Assembly: GCA_022453515.1 (NCBI GenBank)
Contig: JAJNNY010000061.1
Span: 124,001-188,000, forward strand
Source of the DNA: Astrocystis sublimbata
Taxonomy: Eukaryota > Ascomycota > Sordariomycetes > Xylariales > Xylariaceae
Direction: 5' to 3'
DNA length: 64,000 nt
The position numbers and the translations under genes are program-made. The notes under the pieces were generated by a model, which did not search any database, was not told where the DNA came from, and worked only from the letters and a program-made list of their open reading frames with translations. Each line of letters starts with the position of its first letter. The stretch's first letter is position 1. Positions 23,265-35,322 of the stretch are shown here, one piece after another.

Positions 23265-25400
23265 CGACGAAGTTGATGTGAGAGTATGGTGGAGTCTTCT
23301 AGGACTTTCAAAATTTCCCGGAAAATGGCGATGCAGGTTATATATAGAGAAAAGCGGCGGATACGTGGACGACCAAGCTTCAACAACTTTATCATATGTC
23401 AAATAGATATAGATGAATGAACGGCATGAGCAAAAGCAGGCCCATTATCGAGGCCGTCTTCTTGGCTACCTATGTTGTCCATCACCTCAGGCGAGACAAC
23501 AGTCACCGTGGGCTCGGTACCCCTTGTCAGAGCAAGGGCGATGCTCCTTGGGGCCCCAGTAGAAGGTGGGATAGACATAGTGCCAACGAGGCACAGGGTG
23601 CGTCAGAACGATGGTTTCGACAGCCCAAGAAAGGCGAAGCACGTATATGGAGGCATCAACGTATATGGCTAGCGCAAGACGGCTTTTGGGGGGGGGGGGG
23701 GCATTGCCAGTGAGACGTCAGCAAAGATGAGCAATTAGTTGATGGCTGGGCAAGTTTGCTGTATAGCCCGAGCCGGCGCGCACTGCGGTTGACGAGGTTC
23801 TGAACAGATGCAGAGCACGAGCATGTAGATCGTCTGAAGTTGTTGCGTGCAGCGATCTAGCCTACCATGCTCGCCATGCACTCAGCATCGGGCTAAAGCA
23901 AAGCATATGCATGCAAAACCACACAGAATACCTACCTACCCTTCAGCCACTTGATGCAGTGCAAGACGGGGATTGTGGTTGGCCCGTAAGCGGTGGCCGA
24001 CACGGCCGCATGTGCTGTTTCTCGAGGACAGCAGACACAGACAGGCAGTGTGGGAAATAGATGGTCGCTTACCAAGGACAATAAGCATGTGGAGAGGAGA
24101 CATCTAATTCTTATGCCACGCATTTAAATGATATGCCCGTTCTGTCCCGCTTTTCTTGTCCCTACCTCTACCTAAACGATCCCCTGGCCCCTACCCTCGC
24201 CTACCTACCTCCTTAGGCACCTAGGCACGCTAGGGCTAGGTAGGTGCAGTGCAGGCCCTCGTGCAGGCCCTCTAGGCAGGTCATGGTTCGCGGAGGAGGT
24301 AGCCCTAGAGATAGCCCTGAGGTATAAAGAGCCGGTGGTGGCCCCCCCGACCTGGGCTTGTGTCCATGGTCGGTCCATGGCTGGCCGCCGATTTGGCTGC
24401 AAAGCCTCAGACCAGGCCGCCCAAACGGCGGCCAGCACCACTTATACCACCCACGATACCACTCGTCACACACGGATGCCAGTCGCACGCGGCCCGTTCA
24501 TGCGGCCCAAAACGCGCTGGCCCAAGGCTGTTTTCTACCCTCTGCTGCTTTGCTCGCTCTACCTACCTAATGCTCCCTTCGCTCTGTTCTCTCCGTCCCT
24601 CTCACCCCCGTCAACTCCCCGGACGAAATGGGCTTCTGGGTTCAACTGAGGGCGCCCATGGTCGAAATTGCGTCAATCGTGGCTCTTGACTTCGTGCATC
24701 GTGTCGTAGCCAGTGATGCGATGCGCTTTTTTCCAGGGACCGTCCCGACATCGCGGATAGCCGATTCACCACGACGTCACACTTAGCCCAATGTGGTCAA
24801 ATGCCCTCGGTCTGTACATATGATCCGTTGTTTCCACGCATCGTGCACCGTCTGGCCTTTCTCCAAGGTTCACCTTTTACCCTTCACGCAAGGCACACTT
24901 TCTTGGGCACGGCTCAGTGCTGTCGCTATCAGGCCAAATCGTCTCGGGTGACACGGCCGGCGTATCGTGCATCGTGCATCGTGCATGACTTGCGATTGTG
25001 CCAGAGCATGTTTGGTAGGTGGCAGTCGAATGGTCCCAGACTCGGGACTGACTGCCCAAACCCTCACCTGAGAGTCCATCGTCTACTATTGAATGACTCG
25101 CCTCGGTCTGTGCGGGATACGACTTATTCAAGCTGGTGCAGTGAGGTACGGTAGGTGTACGTACTCGGTTTGCTACCTTTTCTGAGTCCGGCGCATGACT
25201 GGCAGTCTGGATGAGTTGTTGTTGTTGCGCAGTTATTATACTTCTAACCTGGACGCATTACTCACATGGCGAAAATCAATCTGCGCCCCCTTTTATTCAC
25301 CCGTCACCCGCTTGATATGGCTCATCATAGCTGCTTGTCCAGCTGAACCACACAGGTTTTACAGGCTGGCCAAACCAACTCACATATTGACCGCACTCCA
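23265..25400. other. gene-free stretch with G homopolymer and AGGTA clusters
   Basis: About 2.1 kb upstream of the SWIM gene. It contains a run of 14 G at 23688-23701, TACCT/AGGTA motifs near 24160-24244, and a small GCATCGT tandem at about 24965-24985. Several overlapping open frames at 24.2-24.7 kb are proline/arginine-rich by composition and match nothing I know. No gene is called. Confidence 0.45.
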
Positions 25401-25655
25401 CTACTCGTATATCGACCTCTCATCAATGCCGAGGAAGTGGACAAAGTCCATTGAGCTGGTGCAGTTTGAGGCGTCATTGGGAGACGCTTTATCGCTATCA
25501 GAACCAACAGCCGGCGAAAATGAGTGACTCTTGTCAATCTGCTGGTGAATCACCCGCACACAAGATTTGAGGTCATTAATGATGTGCTCATCAACGCTGT
25601 CAAGCTTGAAGCTAACATGCCTGAGATCGGTGTCTCGAGACAACAGTGAACTCAT
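25401..25655 (-). CDS. possible small ORF or exon downstream of the kinase gene
   Basis: An ATG at 25655 opens 84 codons ending in TAG. The translation (MSSLLSRDTDLRHVSFKLD...) is helix-prone at first (DSVDEHIINDLKSCVRVIHQQ), then serine-rich. I do not recognise it. It lies about 230 bp beyond the stop of the kinase-like gene on the same strand, so it might be an independent small gene, an exon of a longer unseen gene, or chance. The smooth amino-acid composition is the only argument for it. Confidence 0.25.
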   Translation of the reverse strand: MSSLLSRDTDLRHVSFKLDSVDEHIINDLKSCVRVIHQQIDKSHSFSPAVGSDSDKASPNDASNCTSSMDFVHFLGIDERSIYE

Positions 25656-25881
25656 TTGCCTGACCGCAAAATTATTGCTGATTTCATGTATCGGTCCTTC
25701 ATAGAGAGAGGGAGGGGGGAGAGAGGGAGAGCAATGCAAAAGTATCTATTAGATTCTCATTTCCTTGTACGAGGCTGCCCCCCTTAAGGATCTAAATGAT
25801 TGGAAAAAAAACGCCGATGTGGGCTACCCAAATGCCGCTCATAGATCTATGCCGTGCGGTGACATTAGAGTTTCCTACGAT

Positions 25882-27606
25882 CTATGTTTCGATGTCTAGT
25901 TTATCCAACATTCCCAAGAGAGAGGTGAGAACTTCTGCTAGCCGCGGCCTGTTGTAGTAGTTCTCGTTCCAGATTCCTTGTTTCCGCAGGCTATCCCTTT
26001 CGTCTAGGAACTCTTCTGCCCACTTGAGTTCAGCGGTCCAGTATTCCATGGCCGCGACCCGGACTTGATCAGAGTCCTGCTCCTCCCCGAGCTTGTGACG
26101 CAGCATGAGATGGCTCTGCTGCCTCACGATGACGCTGCCGAGATTCTGTCGCCTCCCCCGCGTGCACCGGTCGATTAGCTCCCTCAACGCCGGCGGAGTC
26201 CGCTCATAACTGGGAAACTCGAGGTTGGACTCCCATCGGTATGATTGCCACACGGCAGCCTTCTGCGGCCCGCTCATGCCCTCGAAGATGCACCACATCA
26301 GCCGCCCAAGCATGTAGACCTCGGCCAGCTCCTGCTCCTCGGGGCTCAGGGCAACCCACGATGCATTGTATCCATCTTTGGGGTTGGTGTATCGATCTAC
26401 CTGAAGCTGGTCGTAGTCGGGCACCAAGCGTCTCATGATCTCCTGGTACTTCAAGGCCACCTCGTCCGGCATTCGCTCATCTGCAGCAATCAGGCGCATG
26501 TATTCGATCGCATTGACTTCGGGCGCTGCAAACTCACACCACACCCCTCGTTGCTCGAAATCCACCATGACGATGTCAAAGTCCTTGGACGTCACGAGAT
26601 TATCGAGGCGGAGATCCGGGTAATAAGTCGACGAGCGGGTCCGCAAGTGTTCAAGGGCTTGAGTCACCTGGATGCACCACTTGAGCTGGTTCTTTGGCCG
26701 CAGGCGATCGTAGATGCGGAGCTGAGGCAGGAGGTCTCGAAGACTACCTTGCTGGTGGTAGAAAGTGGTGAACCCCACAATGGCATGCTTGCCGCCAAAG
26801 CTGCACACCTTTCTGACGAGATGGATGGGTCGCGAGATGATGTTGGCGTGCGGCTCCACGGTGCAGAGCGTCTTCAGCTCGTGGTAGAGATACTTGACTT
26901 CGCTCACCAAGGCCTTGAAGATGAAGAGCTGACCCTGGATGCGAACGAGGCAGACGCTATCATGTAAAACAGCCACAACGTGCACGTCGAAGAAGTCAAT
27001 GACCTGGATAGCCTGCAACGTAGCTGTCCCCCATAGTGAAGTCAGCGTTTTGAGAGAAAGCAGCTGCAGCTCGAGGTTATGGTTCGGGCCGACGTGAATT
27101 TCGACTTGGCGAGTGTCCAGAGACAGTCTCTCGAATACCAGGCGTGATCCGAAAGGCTTCGACTTATAGAATTCCTCGAAAGCATCCAGATCCTTGAAAG
27201 TAGACCGGGTCCAGATTTGAAGAGCACGAATAATGTGCCTCGTGACCGCGAGCTTCGACAACCTGGCGGCATCCTTGGTGTGGAATGCCTTGTGGAGTTC
27301 GAGTTGTTCTCGAATATGCGATGGCTGATTCTCCGGGATGAAAACATCCATCCGCATGGGCGGCACCTTGGAGAGGCAGACCGGGACGGCATAATACTGG
27401 GTCCCCAAGCCGGTGCATCCGTCAATCCGCCACAGCGGGCAATCGGGAAGATCGAGGCTGTCTATCCTGTTTTTGGGGTTTAAGAAGGATTCCTCCCATG
27501 GTGGTTGAACCGTGGCCTCCGCATGTGGCACTTTCTCTCCTGCTGGCTGGAGAAAGGCTGCAGTAGGGTGGACCACCTCCTCAATTGTCCGCTGGGACAG
27601 GTCCAT
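25882..27606 (-). CDS. divergent protein kinase-like protein
   Basis: A single uninterrupted frame of 574 residues from ATG 27606 (MDLSQRTIEEVV). Residues about 210-480 look like a diverged eukaryotic protein kinase fold. Candidate residues: ATP-binding lysine K231 (LFIFK), helix-C glutamate E243 (YHELK), catalytic loop YPDLRLDN with D331 and N336 in place of HRDLKxxN, metal-binding DFE (349-351) in place of DFG, and an APE motif at 361-363. The main catalytic residues therefore seem present although two landmark motifs are altered. The first ~200 residues have no recognised domain. A frame also runs upstream of 27606 but contains no ATG, so this start is preferred. Such lineage-specific kinases are common in filamentous fungi and mostly uncharacterised; the substrate is unknown. 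Confidence 0.72.
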   Translation of the reverse strand: MDLSQRTIEEVVHPTAAFLQPAGEKVPHAEATVQPPWEESFLNPKNRIDSLDLPDCPLWRIDGCTGLGTQYYAVPVCLSKVPPMRMDVFIPENQPSHIREQLELHKAFHTKDAARLSKLAVTRHIIRALQIWTRSTFKDLDAFEEFYKSKPFGSRLVFERLSLDTRQVEIHVGPNHNLELQLLSLKTLTSLWGTATLQAIQVIDFFDVHVVAVLHDSVCLVRIQGQLFIFKALVSEVKYLYHELKTLCTVEPHANIISRPIHLVRKVCSFGGKHAIVGFTTFYHQQGSLRDLLPQLRIYDRLRPKNQLKWCIQVTQALEHLRTRSSTYYPDLRLDNLVTSKDFDIVMVDFEQRGVWCEFAAPEVNAIEYMRLIAADERMPDEVALKYQEIMRRLVPDYDQLQVDRYTNPKDGYNASWVALSPEEQELAEVYMLGRLMWCIFEGMSGPQKAAVWQSYRWESNLEFPSYERTPPALRELIDRCTRGRRQNLGSVIVRQQSHLMLRHKLGEEQDSDQVRVAAMEYWTAELKWAEEFLDERDSLRKQGIWNENYYNRPRLAEVLTSLLGMLDKLDIET

Positions 27607-30600
27607 GATGTGTACGCAGCCAGGCCGCCCGGGTCTGCCGAATTTGTGGACAGTGGGGGCGAGCAAGTCTAGTTGAGAAAGAAGAAGAAATGCTGGGATA
27701 GAAACTCTCCGTTTTGAAGAGGTGTAGGACTGAGCCGTAAAAATAGTAGTGACAATCTCGGAATGGCATTTGATACTAGCGAGTTACAGTCGTGCTTTGT
27801 TTGTCCCAGAAAATTAAGCCGAGCCGGTTATTGGTGATAGATCACTTTTCTTAAGAAAACAAACGGCGTGAATGTTGGATAGTGCTTGGCCGGAAAGACG
27901 CATCCTACAATGGAGACTGACAATTCCCAAGCTGCAGCAGCGTGTGGCCGTCGGCAGCAACCCGGTGGCTGCACACGTTTCGAGGTACATCATACATGCG
28001 CTACCCAGGTCTCACTGGCTGGCACTGCCGGTGTTGCTCGATCGGATGAACACTGGATTGCTGCTGTAGCATGAATATCCAATTTCATATAGCCGCTGTT
28101 CCAGGGCGCGATAATTTCCAGTTGCTTCGTGCGCTTCTCCGGCGCTGCCAGGTGCCTTGGGTATGCACGCATCAACAACAACAACAACACTGCGCTGCTC
28201 GCCAGTATAAGGCCGTGTTGCTGGATGGTGGATGGTGGATGGTGGATGATGGATGCTGAATGCTGAATACTGAACGCTGATTCCTCGAAACCTGCCCTGC
28301 CCGTTGTAGACATGTCGGCAGTCATGTCGTTCTGCAGGGAGGATGCCCGAGGACAAGGACGAGGGCTACACTCCTGACACACTCGGTGCAATGTATCTAG
28401 CACATGAGCGACGCAGGCATGGTGACCGGTGCGCCACTGTGCAGGAAGCATAAACCACAATGGCGATGGAGGCGATGAGGAGAGCCGGACGCGAGGGCAC
28501 GCGATTGGTTCATAGCTTTGCTTGATTTCGACCGGTGGGAGTAGCGCGGGTGCTTTTGCTGTGTTGCGTGACACCGGGAGACGAACACTATGGCTAGCAT
28601 CACTGACCGGTAAGAGGTCGTTCGTGATGGGGTAGGGTTTTTGAGTCAGCTACCACAGAGCAGAGTGCCTGTTCAGGCCCGGTGCAGTAAACTACTGTAC
28701 TAGCACTGCACTGGAATTCGCTAAACCTCCAGTACAGCACCTTGGCGCCCGAGTCCCGCAGAAATTCGATATTGCCATGACTTGGAAGACGACCGTCTTG
28801 AGGTCAACCGTCTACCGAGCAGCTGAGGTCGATGAAAGGCCGAGTGCAATGCGACGCAATGCGACCCATTTTCGCAGCACCGAAGAACACCTCCCCCTCT
28901 CTCTCCGTCATTTTGTGCGTGTGCGTGTTTGTAAGATTCGTGGTTGTGTAATTGTGTGATTGCGTGTGATTGCGTATGTGTGTGTGTGTAAGTGAGTGTA
29001 AGTGCGTGTAAGTGTGTGCGCGTGTCTGAGTGATCGAAATCTTTTCCTCATCTCCATCTCTATCTTCATCACGCTTCCTCCATCTGCTATTCGGGCACCA
29101 TCGACGAATCGCATAATGAACCAAAAGGCAACCACGGCAGGAGTCGGGGAAATAATGCAATAAAGTAATCTAGCGTCGTATTTATCGTCAGCTTAGATAA
29201 CAGTCAACATCTTGCCTCCAAATGGAATGCTGGATTTGCTTGGTTGGGCGTTGGGCTGCTTACCTTTTGGGACAGTACGGGTAACCATAACCATACTCTG
29301 TCGAACTGGGGTAGAGGTTCATCGACCCAACATCTGACTCACCCTGTCATCACCACCAGTGCGCATCCCTCCCTCTTGTCGGCTGATTCTGATTCAGCGC
29401 CATTATGAAATACAATATATGTAAGGCATGTCTAGCCGATTGGCCACATGGCCATCCTTGGAAGTGGAAGAACCAGACTCTTCAACGTCCGTATAGAGGT
29501 GATGAGATCTAGAGTCTCAAAGCCGTCGAATGATGTTATGGGAAACACATAGCAACGCGTAGGAACCTAAAAGACTGATCCGTCAAGCTATACTCACCTT
29601 TCCTCGGCCCTCCCATCTCCCATGTTTGATTCCTCGTTGCCAGATGTGCGCCTCCGCCGGGATTTGTAAATTGCAAGAGGGAAGGGGGAGGGCACTTAGA
29701 CAAGCAACGAATAATCAACACAGAGCGAACATGATTACATGTCAGCGGTACGAGTACAGAGATACTACACTACCTAGGTAGTTCATACCTACATAAATCA
29801 CTGGGACTATCCAGCAAAACTTGACATCAATAACGCGGGGGTATGGGAAATAATGCAGTATGGTTGGATATTTACTCCATGGACAGAAGTACACAGTCGG
29901 AGTTGATACGAAAGAGTGAGTGCTGAGTGGACAGGTAAGTAATCAATGCAAACTTCATACACATCGGACTAAAACTTTGAGAGCAGTTTCATCATCTCGA
30001 CCTGGGTTAGTGAAGCTAGGTCTTGTTATTACACACCCACACACGGGTATTTGTAGTTGTGGGCGTGAATGATGTAGCACCCCGCGTTCTTTCAAACAAC
30101 ACGGCACTTGGATTTGGGTAGAGGCTCATGCGGACTGCCATCGAAGACCCGATCGCTTGGGTCTAGACATCATGATATAGTCTTCGCAATGTGAAATACC
30201 GAAGACGACGATTGAATATTCGTACCTTTAGGTAGGTAGGGATCTCCTTGCTCTATGCCACGTGGTGTAAGCTATTCGGTCTATTAGTGAGCCAGTCTGT
30301 TGGATCGCACGGGTATCCTTACAAAGCTAAAGCAACTATCAATGTACCTACCTCATGTTAGATGGGCAGATGTTGCTGCATTAGCCAGGTACGTATTGAC
30401 GTACTCATATACTCCACGCAATGAGCCAAAACAGCGAACACCAATAGCGCTGTTAGGAATCGAATCCAACTCACTAATCGTATTTGTGTATGGCCACTGG
30501 CAGACTGCTTCATCTGCTGAGCTTTCATGTGATGGCGAACGCTCTGTTTATTCCAGACCAGCTGGTTCTTGCAGCCATTTACCGCCTGTGGTAAGTGGTC

Positions 30601-32900
30601 TTCTGCCAACAACTGTACTCTCAGCTATGTGCGTCTGTGTTGACAACCTCTTACACAAATATCGGATATTGAAGGCTGAAAGGGGAAAGGGAGAAGGATA
30701 CTCCAGCTTTCGGAATACTTGTGGGGTAGGGCAGAAGCCCAAAACGGGCTCACAGAGATCTTGGCCAGAAGTGGGTGAGCATCGAGTCGTGGTCGGTTCC
30801 TGGTAGATATGCGTAAGCTACGTCTGGGGAGGCTTGGGCAGAAGTTGGGGAGGCTGTTCCCGTCCCCCCACGCACGGAGGACCGTTCGAATCCAGCACAC
30901 CGAACCGTATCCTTGGCATAGCCTCTGAACCCTGAACATTGCATGCATACATACTTACCGAGCCTACCTGCAAAAGAGCGGAATAATAAATCACAGCTCC
31001 AGCCACCGAATCGATAGAGTGCATGCACATGTAAGATCAACGTCGCGTTGTATGACATTTGCTTATTTCGAATTCGCCTAAGTAGTGAAGGCAAGAGGTA
31101 ATCAGCCCGCCTAGTGACGCGGTGCAACTCATCCTTCCACCCAATTCTCTTCACGTGCTTATTACATGCAGAGGATTTTGGTCATTCGGTGAGAATGCAA
31201 GCACAGCAACGACTTGAGGTCGAGCACAAGTCTAGAGTGTTCTGGGCCCTGATTGGTTCATTAACAACTCGGTGAAAGCCTTCTTGAATCAATGAATATG
31301 GAGTGATGCTCTCCACGACTGGAGGATGTCACCGAGCTGTTATGTAGTCCCTTGTTCACCAGGGTGATCGTTGCTTACCTCTACGCAATATATGGCACAT
31401 GACATAGCTGCGGTCTACTAGTAGTAATCATGACATTTCGGACGGAAGACGAGGCGTCCACATCCAACTTCGACGACTAGCTCGAGAGCCGGAAACAATG
31501 TTCGCGGTGCCCAAACAAGCATGTTGCTTGGGGCAGCACCCCAACACGGCCCGTGTATTGGCGTTTCCCCCTCATGGATCATAAGAGGTTCACGAACCTG
31601 TGCCACGCAAATGCTGGGAGCCAATCTACAAGGAATCCTCGTCGTGCGCTAGGCAGGAGCTTGCCTCAAAGGGTAGGGGGGTGCAATAGAGCAACCCTGG
31701 CAAGGCGAGCCAGGCCAATTCTCGACGATACGGCCATCGTGGAAGGTCGCTCGGATAGGCAAGCATGTGCCGCAGCCTCCCAACCCGTTCTGACGTGAGC
31801 CGTGGTTTTGCTATCTCACGCGTCCTTCATCACAGCGAACGAGTAAATTCTCACCCTCCCTGCGTGGGTTTGGGTTCAGGGCAACCAGACGACAGGCGGG
31901 GTATGGATGTCTTGTCTGTATGCTAGGTATGTAAGAGCCACATACAAGCTCACGTCAGGTAAGAGTGACCGGACCAATACCAACACTTGGAATGTGTTGT
32001 TCGGGAAAAGAAAAGGAGATGGAAAGTAAGCTGGTCGATGGATCGATCACCTAGCACGTATGTAGGTAGGTCGGTTAGCTATGGAATATACTTGTGTATC
32101 ATACCAAGCCTCAGGACAAGCGCACGGTAGTGCATAGGGCGGCTAGGACGGGTTTTCAATGGGTACGATGACGGAGAGGGAAACATCTGGATCTCGCCAG
32201 CGCCGACGTTGAGGGGACATGAGATTGATATTGGTTGAACCGGTCGCCTTGAATTCGCTAGGCTGGACGTGGGAGTATACTGGCACTTGCACACTTGCAC
32301 TTGCACTGGCACATACATCATAGTAGTACTGTAGTACAGGTAGGGAGTACGCATTTTGTTTCTGCTAAGCTACTAAGGTACCTTAGGTTATGTAGGTATT
32401 CATCTACCGCCACTTGTAAGTGGTGTGGTGTCTTTAACTGCATGACAATATTAATTAGTGCCCCTTGGCCCCCCTTCTTCTCTGTCAAGGGCCAATCCGG
32501 GCCCGCAGACCATGCTGGAAGCGGATTAGCTACGGATGATTAATGCTCGGACCGTGCTGGCGGAGCTAAAATACCACGCTTTTCGCGGGCAGGGGACGGT
32601 AAGTGGATGCATCTTCTTTCCCGTTTCTGGACATGTCCTCATGCTGCATCTCTGCATCTCGCGCCCAGGCAGTCCAATTACAGAGACCTGAGACGTTCTC
32701 GGCCGATTGTAGCTGCATTCGTGCCATACCACGGAGTATGTCGTTGCCTTTTGGGCTGGCAAGCTGCGAGGAAGGGCCGCGCTGTCGCAGGTGGTGGTAT
32801 AGTCACTTGACCAAACCCGTCGCCCGTGGCTGCGTGATTTGCCTGATCGTTGCGTTGCATGAAGCCGGCCCCACCAGTGAGGTAGTTAGCACTGAGCAGT
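27607..32900. other. long gene-free stretch
   Basis: 5.3 kb with no supported gene on either strand. It holds GGATGGT and GAATGCT-type short tandem repeats at about 28220-28275, a TG-rich low-complexity tract at 28916-29030, and scattered AGGTA motifs. Longer open frames here (for example opposite 28.0-28.6 kb) owe their length to the repeats. It lies between the kinase-like gene, which reads away from it, and the repeat-rich upstream region of the Zn2Cys6 gene. Confidence 0.5.
28916..29030. repeat. TG-rich simple repeat
   Basis: Degenerate alternation of TG, GTGCGTG, TAAGTG and GTGTGTGTG over about 115 bp on the plus strand (CA-rich on the other). It is a decayed microsatellite; translations across it are artefacts. 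Confidence 0.75.
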
Positions 32901-33214
32901 AGGTACCTACCTAGGCCCCTAGGTGCCTAGTGGTGCTCTGTAGTAGGAGGCGAGGGATGTGTTAGTTGTTCCGCGGGACATCAGTGCATTCCATCCCGTC
33001 TTGTTCGCCCCATCACAATCGTCGCCCCGACTACCATGTGAGTACTCTCTGCCACTCCCACCCGAGCCGTCCACTCTCAGCTTCTGCTCGCCCACCCCTC
33101 GACGACCCCCCGGTCTGCCCCAGAATGTTCCCCAGGACGACTAGGTACCGTTAGAGGTCGGGCTCCTGTGGTGCGACCTCTCGTGCCTGCTCTCGTCTCG
33201 TCCATACGTCAGTG

Positions 33215-33246
33215 CAGCATCAGCATCAGCATCAGCATCAGCATCT
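33215..33246. repeat. CAGCAT hexanucleotide array
   Basis: About five perfect copies of a CAGCAT/GCATCA unit ending in GCATCTGCATGG. A typical hexanucleotide microsatellite. Confidence 0.85.
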
Positions 33247-34521
33247 GCATGGCTGACCGTGTTCCCGGCGCAAAGGCCTCAGCCTCGGCTCTGCCCTGCT
33301 CCTGCAGACTCCTGGTCAGAACCTGGCGTCGCTCCATACCGCTCTTGGCGACTGCTGACAGAGTAACGGTCGAGGGTTAGTGTGCCTAGTCCTGCGCGCG
33401 CATAGGATCCGCCTAATGCCATTCGTGGCTTCGGTCGCGGGCACTCAAACAGAGGCATTTTGCAGTTTGGAGACACAACCTGGCCCGACTGGCTGCGACG
33501 TGATTGCAGGACGGGTACCGTAGGCGTGGGAGCAACAGGCTCGCGAGCAGGCTCTCTGCCCTTCGCCTGTCCAGTCGCAGTGTACGGAGTAGTGTGTGAA
33601 TGTAGAAATGGGAACCAGACGAGCCTGAATACCACCAGCGCGTTATATCCCATCCCCAGGATTGCCCCCCCTCCCCGACCATGACCCTGTCAACCCGTAT
33701 GCCTATCACCCACGACAGAATAAGGACCATGGGCCAAGGACCGTGGGCCGTGGACCGTGGGCCGTGGACCGTCGAGGAAGCTCTCGGACCCTCTCCTCAT
33801 CCTCGTATGGTCGTAGTGTGCTACATTGCGCTGCCGTTCGTATACACTAACACTAACAACAGCCTCAGCATGTCACGTCTCTCTCTCTCTCACTCTCCGC
33901 GATCCTCGTACTCTCTCACCATTGGCACGTGTGCGCTCTCTCCGCACTGATCTGCTCTGGTTTGACTGGCTTGTCTGGCCTGTCTGGTGATTATTCCTCG
34001 GCGGCGGGACAGCACGGACTGGTTCGGTTTGATAATCCTGCGCACGACGAAAGCGACAAAGTCCGTTAGCTGCGCTGCGAGAGGGAAATTCCGACTTCGT
34101 CAGTCCACCCCTCTTTAAACCGGTCAAGCCTCCGGCTCAACGGCCGCTGTGATTCTCTTCACCGAGTCGTCTCGTCGAACACAGTCCCGTCCTCGTGTCT
34201 TCCAATCATTGCCTATTCCGCCCTCGTTGCCGGCAGCACGGCGTGCCCGTTTCTTTTCATGATCTGGCCTCCCCTGGCTTCTCGCGCATCCACACCCGCA
34301 GCCTAAGTCTAAACCCAAGCCCCCAAGCCCAAGCAAGTCCAAGCCCAGGCAAGCCCACGTTCACTCACGCCCACGCCCATCCACGTTATCTATTACCTAG
34401 GGACCTCAAACTTGCTAGCAGGTAGGCTACCCGCGTAAGCAGTTTCAGTTCTGGCACGCCGGGACGTCAGTCCTCTTTGCTTGGGCGACACCTCACGCAC
34501 AGCGCAGGATAACACGTCCCA

Positions 34522-34610
34522 TACGGTACGGTACGGGTACGGGTACGGTATTGGCGGTGCGGTCTGGTGCGGTGCGGTACGGTAAGGTACGGTACGATAC
34601 AGTACAGTAC
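34522..34610. repeat. GGTAC/GGTGC pentamer array
   Basis: Repeated CGGTA and GGTGC-type pentamers (GGTACGGTACGGGTACGGG and variants) grading into CAGTACAGTAC. Imperfect, and distinct from the neighbouring arrays. Confidence 0.75.
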
Positions 34611-35021
34611 ATCCCGTCACATCTATACCTACTGGTGCAGAAGGCCAAAGCACACACAGCACAGCACCAACACATCCATTTACATACATACATAATAGCA
34701 CAGCGCAACACAGCGCAGCGCAGCACGACGCAGCAGCACGTCAGAGTGTCGGCAGCACGACGCGGCGGGGATCGATCGAGCAAGTACAGCAAAGCACAGC
34801 ACGCTGCTGTTGCATCTGTTGCACCTGTCGCATTTTAGCTCGACCACCCCCGGCTCCCCCTTGTGAAGCAATGACACTCGTGAGACGCTGATACCTACGT
34901 ACGTACGGGGCGTCTCTCTCAACCCACCCCCCTCTAATCTTGGACGAGGCGCCGCGTTCGCCCTGACGTATCAGTGCTGCTGCTGGTACAACTGGTGCCC
35001 GCGCTGCCGCTCCAGGTCCGG

Positions 35022-35105
35022 CCTTGCTTGCTTGCCTGCCTGCCTGCCTGCCTGCCTGCTTGCTCGCTTGCCTGCTTGCCTGCTTGCTTGCCTGCTTGCC
35101 TGCCT
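35022..35105. repeat. CTTG/CCTG tetranucleotide array
   Basis: Roughly twenty tetramers alternating between CTTG and CCTG (GCTTGCCTGCCTGCCTGCC...), about 80 bp, some 220 bp upstream of the proposed start of the Zn2Cys6 gene. Confidence 0.85.
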
Positions 35106-35322
35106 TACCTTCTTGCTGCTCCTGCTGCTGCTGTCACCGCCGCTGCTAGGCGTTGCGTTGCTGGTGCTGGTGCTGGCACTGGTGCTGCTATAGCGCCTGC
35201 TCATCGCCAGATGTGCAGGTCGATCCGCGCCAAAGTGCATGCCTTGCTTTTTGCACTGTTAGGATATTTACCTTGTCCAACACACCTTCTATAAACGTAC
35301 CTCGTCGAGTAGGTAACGCACG

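Larger units (their letters stand above)
32901..35322. promoter_or_regulatory. repeat-dense upstream region of the Zn2Cys6 regulator gene
   Basis: A 2.4 kb segment directly before the regulator's ATG. It contains a TAGGTACCTACC cluster (32901-32931), a CAGCAT hexamer array (33215-33246), alternating CCGTGGGCCGTGGA units (33738-33772), CCCAAG-like units (about 34305-34380), GGTAC/GGTGC units (about 34522-34610), CAGCACAG-like units (about 34655-34800) and a CTTG/CCTG tetramer array (about 35022-35105). A possible non-coding splice pair lies at 33040 (GTGAGT) and 33122 (CCCCAG). A long promoter or 5' leader is inferred from position. Confidence 0.4.

Noticed and set aside
26245..26967. 240-codon plus-strand frame opposite the kinase-like gene
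   Set aside because: Mirror of a conserved minus-strand coding frame; the kinase motifs are on the minus strand and this reading resembles nothing.
27990..28574. 194-codon minus-strand frame
   Set aside because: Runs through short tandem repeats (IHHPPSTI-type peptides), with no recognisable domain.
28804..29160. Thr/His-rich frame across the TG-rich tract
   Set aside because: Translation of a microsatellite.
30884..30896. GTTCGAATCC resembling a tRNA B box
   Set aside because: Flanking bases do not pair as a T-stem and no acceptor or D-arm can be drawn on either strand.
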